Under the pieces are notes generated by a model. The model was not told the DNA's origin, searched no databases, and saw nothing but the letters and a program-made list of their open reading frames with translations. A stretch of 7,846 nucleotides of DNA from Streptomyces speibonae (lineage in GTDB: Bacteria; Actinomycetota; Actinomycetes; Streptomycetales; Streptomycetaceae): NCBI GenBank assembly GCA_000715605.1, contig KL568574.1, forward strand, positions 70,621 through 78,466. The letters run 5' to 3'. Positions 4,874 to 7,846 of this stretch are shown in pieces; the stretch's first letter is position 1; each line of letters begins with the position of its first letter. A program made the position numbers and the translations under genes.

Positions 4874-6585
4874 GACAGCGCCTCTTCCGAGGCGCGGCCG
4901 ACCCAGGCGGCGAACCGCTCGCCGTCCTCGCGCTCCGCCTGGAAGCGCCTGACGACCCGCTCGATGTAGTCAGGCAGTTCGTCCGAGGTCACCTTCAGAC
5001 CGCGGACCTTGCGCCCGAAGGACGGCTCAAGACCGAGCGCGCCGCCCAGGTGCACCTGGTAGCCGCCGACCTGGTTGCCCTCGGCGTCGGTGACCAGCTG
5101 TCCCTTGAGACCGATGTCCGCGGTCTGGATGCGGGCGCAGGCGTTGGGGCAGCCGTTGATGTTGATGGTGAGCGGCTCGTCGAAGTCGGGGAGCCGGCGC
5201 TCGAGTTCGTCGATGAGGTCGCTGCCGCGCTCCTTGGTCTCGACGATGGCGAGCTTGCAGAACTCGATGCCCGTGCAGGCCATCGTGCCGCGGCGGAACG
5301 GCGAGGGGCTGACCCTCAGGTCCAGCGCCTCCAGTCCGTCGACCAGCGAGTCGACCCGGTCCGCCGCCACGTCGAGGATGATCATCTTCTGTTCGACGGT
5401 GGTGGAGACGCGGCCCGAGCCGTGGCTCTCGGCCAGTTCGGCGACCTTGGTGAGCAGCGAGCCGTCCATGCGGCCCACGCGCGGGGCGAAGCCGACGTAG
5501 AAGCGGCCGTCCTTCTGGGGGTGTACGCCGATGTGGTCGCGCCAGGCCTGCGCGGGCATCTGGACGGCGGGTCCGTCGATCAGCTTGCGGCCCAGGTACT
5601 CGTCCTCCACGACCTGCCGGAACTTCTCCGGGCCCCAGTCGGCGACCAGGAACTTCAGCCGGGCGCGGTTGCGCAGCCGGCGGTAACCGTAGTCACGGAA
5701 GACGGAGGTCACGGCCTCCCAGACGTCCGGCACGTCCGCCTCGGGCACCCAGGCGCCCAGGCGCACGCCGAACTTGGGGTTGGTGGACAGACCGCCGCCG
5801 ACCCACAGGTCGAAGCCGGGGCCGTGCTCGGGGTGGACCACGCCGACGAAGGAGATGTCGTTGATCTCGTGGGCGACGTCGAGGAGCGGGGAGCCGGAGA
5901 CGGCCGTCTTGTACTTGCGCGGCAGGTTGGAGAAGCGCGGGTCGCCGATGTAGCGGCGGACGATCTCGTCCAGCGCCGCCGTCCCGTCGATGATCTCGTC
6001 CGCGGCGACCCCGGCGACCGGGGAGCCGAGCATGCCGCGCGGGCAGTCGCCGCACGCCTCGGTGGTGGACAGGCCGACCGCCTCCAGGCGCTCCCAGATG
6101 GCGGGCACGTCCTCGATGCGCACCCAGTGGAACTGGATGTTCTGCCGGTCGGTGATGTCGGCGGTGCCGCGGGCGTAGGTCTCGGAGACCTCGCCGATCA
6201 CCCGCAACTGCTCGGTGGTGAGCCGGCCGCCGGTGATGCGCACGCGCATCATGAAGTACGTGTCCTCGAGCTCCTCCGGCTCCAGGAAACCGGTGCGCCC
6301 GCCGTCGATCCCGGGACGGCGCTGCGTGTACAGGCCCCACCAACGGAAGCGTCCGCGCAGGTCGTTGGGGTCGATGGAGTCGAAACCGCGCTTGGAGTAG
6401 ATCGTCTCAATGCGTGTCCGCACATTGAGACCGTCGTCGTCCTTCTTGAGCTGCTCGTTGCCGTTGAGCGGGGTCAGGTGCCCCATCGCCCACTGTCCCT
6501 CTCCGCGGTGACGACTCACCTTGCGGCGGGGAGTCGCGGCGGCAGCTCGCTGCGCGACGGCAGGCTTCTGCGGGGTGGCGGCCAT
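4870..6585 (-). CDS. sirA: Ferredoxin-dependent sulfite reductase (siroheme, [4Fe-4S])
   Basis: SirA (NirA-type) reduces sulfite to sulfide with six electrons from ferredoxin. The 571-residue protein has the duplicated nitrite/sulfite reductase layout: a ferredoxin-like half-domain (about 90-160, with TADITDRQNIQFHW at 141-154), a first siroheme-binding domain, a second half-domain (about 355-425) and a second siroheme domain. The cluster ligands are Cys437 and Cys443 (ACTGIEFC) and Cys479 and Cys483 (NGCPNAC). Tyr86 (GLYTQR) and Cys178 (TEACGDC) are 92 residues apart, the same separation as the Tyr69-Cys161 covalent link reported beside the siroheme of Mycobacterium tuberculosis NirA. That favours sulfite over nitrite as substrate. 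The ATG at 6585 has AAGGA 10 nt upstream; an ATG at 6645 would add 20 residues without a comparable site. Residues 1-30 are an Ala- and Arg/Lys-rich extension of unknown role. No siroheme or ferredoxin genes are visible in the window. Confidence 0.96.
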   Translation of the reverse strand: MAATPQKPAVAQRAAAATPRRKVSRHRGEGQWAMGHLTPLNGNEQLKKDDDGLNVRTRIETIYSKRGFDSIDPNDLRGRFRWWGLYTQRRPGIDGGRTGFLEPEELEDTYFMMRVRITGGRLTTEQLRVIGEVSETYARGTADITDRQNIQFHWVRIEDVPAIWERLEAVGLSTTEACGDCPRGMLGSPVAGVAADEIIDGTAALDEIVRRYIGDPRFSNLPRKYKTAVSGSPLLDVAHEINDISFVGVVHPEHGPGFDLWVGGGLSTNPKFGVRLGAWVPEADVPDVWEAVTSVFRDYGYRRLRNRARLKFLVADWGPEKFRQVVEDEYLGRKLIDGPAVQMPAQAWRDHIGVHPQKDGRFYVGFAPRVGRMDGSLLTKVAELAESHGSGRVSTTVEQKMIILDVAADRVDSLVDGLEALDLRVSPSPFRRGTMACTGIEFCKLAIVETKERGSDLIDELERRLPDFDEPLTININGCPNACARIQTADIGLKGQLVTDAEGNQVGGYQVHLGGALGLEPSFGRKVRGLKVTSDELPDYIERVVRRFQAEREDGERFAAWVGRASEEALS

Positions 6586-6593
6586 GGCGGACA

Positions 6594-6607
6594 CGTCCTT
6601 CGGGACA
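6594..6607 (-). promoter_or_regulatory. Hairpin covering the sirA Shine-Dalgarno sequence
   Basis: On the minus strand GTCC (6606-6603) and GGAC (6598-6595) pair around a CGAA tetraloop, with an outer U-G pair at 6607/6594. The sirA ribosome-binding sequence AAGGA (6600-6596) lies partly in the loop and partly in the 3' arm. This small fold could lower initiation at sirA unless it is opened by ribosomes or another structure. It is short and GC-rich DNA gives many such pairs, so its role is tentative. Confidence 0.4.
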
Positions 6608-6628
6608 GGCGGGAACAGTACTCTGACC

Positions 6629-6659
6629 TGCGCATACGTGCGCACGGGTACAAGTGCGC
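6629..6659 (-). promoter_or_regulatory. Two mutually exclusive hairpins in the sirA leader
   Basis: TGCGCA at 6639-6644 can pair with TGCGCA at 6629-6634 around a 4-base loop. Overlapping bases (GCGCAC, 6640-6645) can instead pair with GTGCGC at 6654-6659 around an 8-base loop. Both stems are 6 bp and share the same middle arm, so only one can form at a time. They lie between the leader-peptide stop and the sirA start, where an attenuation switch would be expected. No U-tract follows, so a translational switch is more likely than intrinsic termination, if it acts at all. Confidence 0.35.
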
Positions 6660-6714
6660 GTCATTGCGCGGGGAGTGAGGTGAAGAGAGGAATGCCGGGC
6701 GGTGCTGGGTGCTC

Positions 6715-6798
6715 TCAGCGCGCCGGACAGATGGCGCTGGACATGCGGCCGAGGTCGACGTGCCGCCGACTCACCAAGGCGATTCCAGTTCCAGGCAT
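6715..6798 (-). CDS. Cysteine-containing leader peptide (upstream ORF) of the sulfate operon
   Basis: A 27-codon ORF with ATG at 6798 and TGA at 6715 lies 129 nt upstream of sirA on the same strand. Its centre, residues 10-24, reads SRRHVDLGRMSSAIC, with the only cysteine at residue 24, followed by Pro, Ala, Arg and the stop. I recognise the SRRHVDL…R.SSA.C pattern from short predicted leader peptides found before actinobacterial sulfur-metabolism genes; this is from memory, not a search. The peptide is too basic and short to be an enzyme. A cysteine codon close to the stop suits control by ribosome stalling when cysteinyl-tRNA is scarce, similar in principle to the cysteine-responsive upstream ORFs described in mycobacteria. 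The ATG has only a weak Shine-Dalgarno (AGG, 8 nt upstream). An internal GTG at codon 9 could be the start instead and would keep the whole motif. Confidence 0.8.
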   Translation of the reverse strand: MPGTGIALVSRRHVDLGRMSSAICPAR

Positions 6799-6836
6799 GG
6801 CGGAAGCCTGGCACGGCCGCTTGGACGCAGTCCACC

Positions 6837-6865
6837 GTTATCCGGAATGTGGACACCCCTGTCTC
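6837..6865 (-). promoter_or_regulatory. Weak promoter candidate for the sulfate operon
   Basis: On the minus strand GAGACA (6865-6860) and GATAAC (6842-6837) are separated by 17 nt and each match four of six bases of the -35 and -10 consensus. Transcription would start about 30 nt before the leader ORF. The -35 element lies in one arm of the hairpin at 6853-6885. Actinomycete promoters are often poorly conserved, so this is only the best local candidate. Confidence 0.3.
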
Positions 6866-6885
6866 GCAGTGGGAGACAGGGGTGT
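6853..6885 (-). terminator. 13-bp hairpin, probable terminator of the acetyltransferase gene
   Basis: ACACCCCTGTCTC (6853-6865) and GAGACAGGGGTGT (6873-6885) are perfect inverted repeats around a 7-base loop. The hairpin starts 40 nt after the acetyltransferase stop codon and precedes the sulfate operon leader. There is no U-tract on either side, but the stem is the longest perfect one in the window and sits where a transcript end is needed. Because it is symmetrical it could also stop plus-strand transcripts. Confidence 0.8.
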
Positions 6886-6925
6886 TCTGGGTCACACCCG
6901 CCGTACGCGGTCTTGTCGATGCTGG

Positions 6926-7498
6926 TCAGACCGGGTAGGCCCCCGGCCACGGACCCGGCGTCGGCACCTGGGGCTCCTCCTCCACCTTGGTGTCGAAGAG
7001 GGTGAAACCGCGGCGCCGGTAGTTGTCCATGGCGTGCTCACCGTCCTTGCTGCACGTGTGCAGCCACACCCGCCGGGTCGGCTTCAGACCGGGCCACCGG
7101 TCCGCCAGGTCCCAGGCACGGGCCGTGCCGCAGGACAGCAGATGCCCGCCGATGCGCCGCCCGCGGAAGGCGGGGATCAGCCCGAAGTAGACGATCTCGA
7201 CGACCCCGTCCCGCTGCGCCTCCAGCTCGACGTACCCCGCCGGCGTCCCCCGCTCGTAGGCGACCCACGTCTCCACCCCGGACCGGTCCAGATGCTCCAG
7301 CCACCGCGCGTACGTCCACTCCAGCCGGTCCGTCCAGCGGATGTCACCGCCGACCGACGCGTACAGGAACCGGCTGAACTCGGGGGAGGGCACCTCGGAG
7401 CGGACCACCCGGACGTCCCCCTCGGGCACGGCGGCCGGGCGGAGGTCGGAGGGCGCGGTCTGCTCCAGGGACCAGGTGGTCACGGAAAGGGTCGTCAT
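6926..7498 (-). CDS. GNAT-family N-acetyltransferase
   Basis: This is a 190-residue acyltransferase of the GNAT fold, which would transfer an acetyl group from acetyl-CoA to an unknown amine. The CoA-binding motif A is at about 103-121: a beta strand (VYFGLIPAF), then RGRRIGG (112-118) in place of the usual R/QxxGxG/A loop, then the helix HLLSCGTA. Motif B-like AMDNYRRRGF (156-165) is the common 'N-x-Y-x-x-x-G-F' end of the fold. The start is the ATG at 7498; the frame stays open another 43 codons upstream, but that region runs into the neighbouring gene's 3' end and is not convincing. The Shine-Dalgarno is weak. The C-terminus is rich in Pro and Glu. It is on the same strand as the sulfate genes but separated from them by a terminator-like hairpin, so a role in sulfur metabolism is not indicated. 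The substrate is unknown. Confidence 0.88.
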   Translation of the reverse strand: MTTLSVTTWSLEQTAPSDLRPAAVPEGDVRVVRSEVPSPEFSRFLYASVGGDIRWTDRLEWTYARWLEHLDRSGVETWVAYERGTPAGYVELEAQRDGVVEIVYFGLIPAFRGRRIGGHLLSCGTARAWDLADRWPGLKPTRRVWLHTCSKDGEHAMDNYRRRGFTLFDTKVEEEPQVPTPGPWPGAYPV

Positions 7499-7557
7499 GT
7501 CCGGAAGACAACCATCCGGCGCGCGCCCTGTCGAACGCGTGATCCGAACGACGGGAC

Positions 7558-7845
7558 CTAACGGTCCAGGGACCGGTCCACCGACGCCAGCGGCAGGGCG
7601 AACAGCATCCGGCCGGACTGCGACCACACGTCACCGGTCTCCTGCCAGTACGACAGGGACGTCGCCGCACCGCTCCAGCACCGGTGCGTCTCGTCCGCGC
7701 CGCAGCGCGTGGGCAGCGCCCCCTCCGTGTCCTGCCGCCACAGCGTGCCGCGTTCCTGTGGGGACGACCCGGTCATCCGGCCCAGGTACCAGCCCGACCG
7801 GTACGCCAGCACACTGCGCACACGGGTCAGCTCGGTCTCGTACAC
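7558..7845 (-). CDS. Unrecognised protein, C-terminal part only
   Basis: A coding frame of 95 codons plus a TAG stop enters from the right edge. Third codon positions are almost all G or C, so it is very likely real. The window end falls on a GTG codon that could be a start but could equally be an internal valine; the gene is treated as 5'-partial. The visible part is rich in Trp, Ser and Arg, with two cysteines (Cys48 and Cys56 of the visible part) and a hydrophobic stretch MLFALPLASV near the end. There is no clear signal peptide, membrane segment or catalytic motif. It ends 59 nt upstream of the acetyltransferase start, on the same strand, so the two may be co-transcribed. I do not recognise the family. 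Confidence 0.7.
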   Translation of the reverse strand: MYETELTRVRSVLAYRSGWYLGRMTGSSPQERGTLWRQDTEGALPTRCGADETHRCWSGAATSLSYWQETGDVWSQSGRMLFALPLASVDRSLDR

Positions 7846-7846
7846 C

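Noticed and set aside
4870..6645. sirA start at the ATG at 6645
   Set aside because: The 20 extra residues are not family-like and lack a Shine-Dalgarno, whereas AAGGA precedes the ATG at 6585.
5050..6678. Plus-strand frame of 542 residues opposite sirA
   Set aside because: It is antisense to a complete, motif-bearing sulfite reductase, has low-complexity Val/Asp/Gly/Ala composition and no recognisable domain; a typical shadow in high-GC DNA.
6586..6925. SAM or cobalamin riboswitch, or T-box, upstream of sirA
   Set aside because: I see none of their conserved sequence blocks; the structured part is fully described by the leader ORF and short hairpins.
1..7846. CRISPR array, tRNA or rRNA genes, insertion sequence or phage genes
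   Set aside because: No spaced direct repeats, no clover-leaf with CCA-type end, no rRNA-like sequence and no transposase or integrase motifs. The Tn5-like end is a library adapter, not a genomic transposon.

Overview
The window is very GC-rich with strongly GC-biased third codon positions, GTG starts and many ATGA start/stop overlaps. Gene order and protein sequences fit a high-GC actinomycete, most likely Streptomyces or a close relative. Every supported protein gene is on the minus strand; the long plus-strand open frames are shadows typical of such DNA.

The core is one assimilatory sulfate reduction operon. In transcription order (right to left) it holds: a 27-codon leader-peptide ORF (6798-6715); sirA, ferredoxin sulfite reductase (6585-4870); a 59-residue four-cysteine zinc-ribbon-like protein (4873-4694); cysH, an APS reductase with iron-sulfur cysteines (4697-3987); cysC, APS kinase (3951-3415); cysD (3418-2483) and cysN (2480-1146), the two ATP sulfurylase subunits. 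Together they activate sulfate to APS (CysDN), reduce APS to sulfite (CysH) and sulfite to sulfide (SirA). CysC diverts APS to PAPS. Most junctions overlap by ATGA or lie 2 nt apart, so translation is probably coupled.

After a 269-nt gap containing hairpins comes a lipoprotein of the sulfonate/taurine ABC-transporter binding family (876 to 19). It is cut off at the left edge. The first 18 bases are not genomic: they match the Tn5/Nextera mosaic end used in library preparation, so the true contig starts at base 19.

Upstream of the operon lies a strong hairpin (6853-6885), probably the terminator of a GNAT-family acetyltransferase gene (7498-6926). Beyond that is the C-terminal part of an unrecognised protein running off the right edge.

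The most interesting item is the leader peptide. It contains the motif SRRHVDLGRMSSAIC and ends three codons after its only cysteine. It sits 129 nt upstream of sirA, with a small hairpin over the sirA Shine-Dalgarno sequence and two mutually exclusive hairpins in between. This suggests cysteine- or translation-responsive control of the whole operon. The second item is the conserved-looking but uncharacterised small zinc-ribbon protein locked between sirA and cysH.
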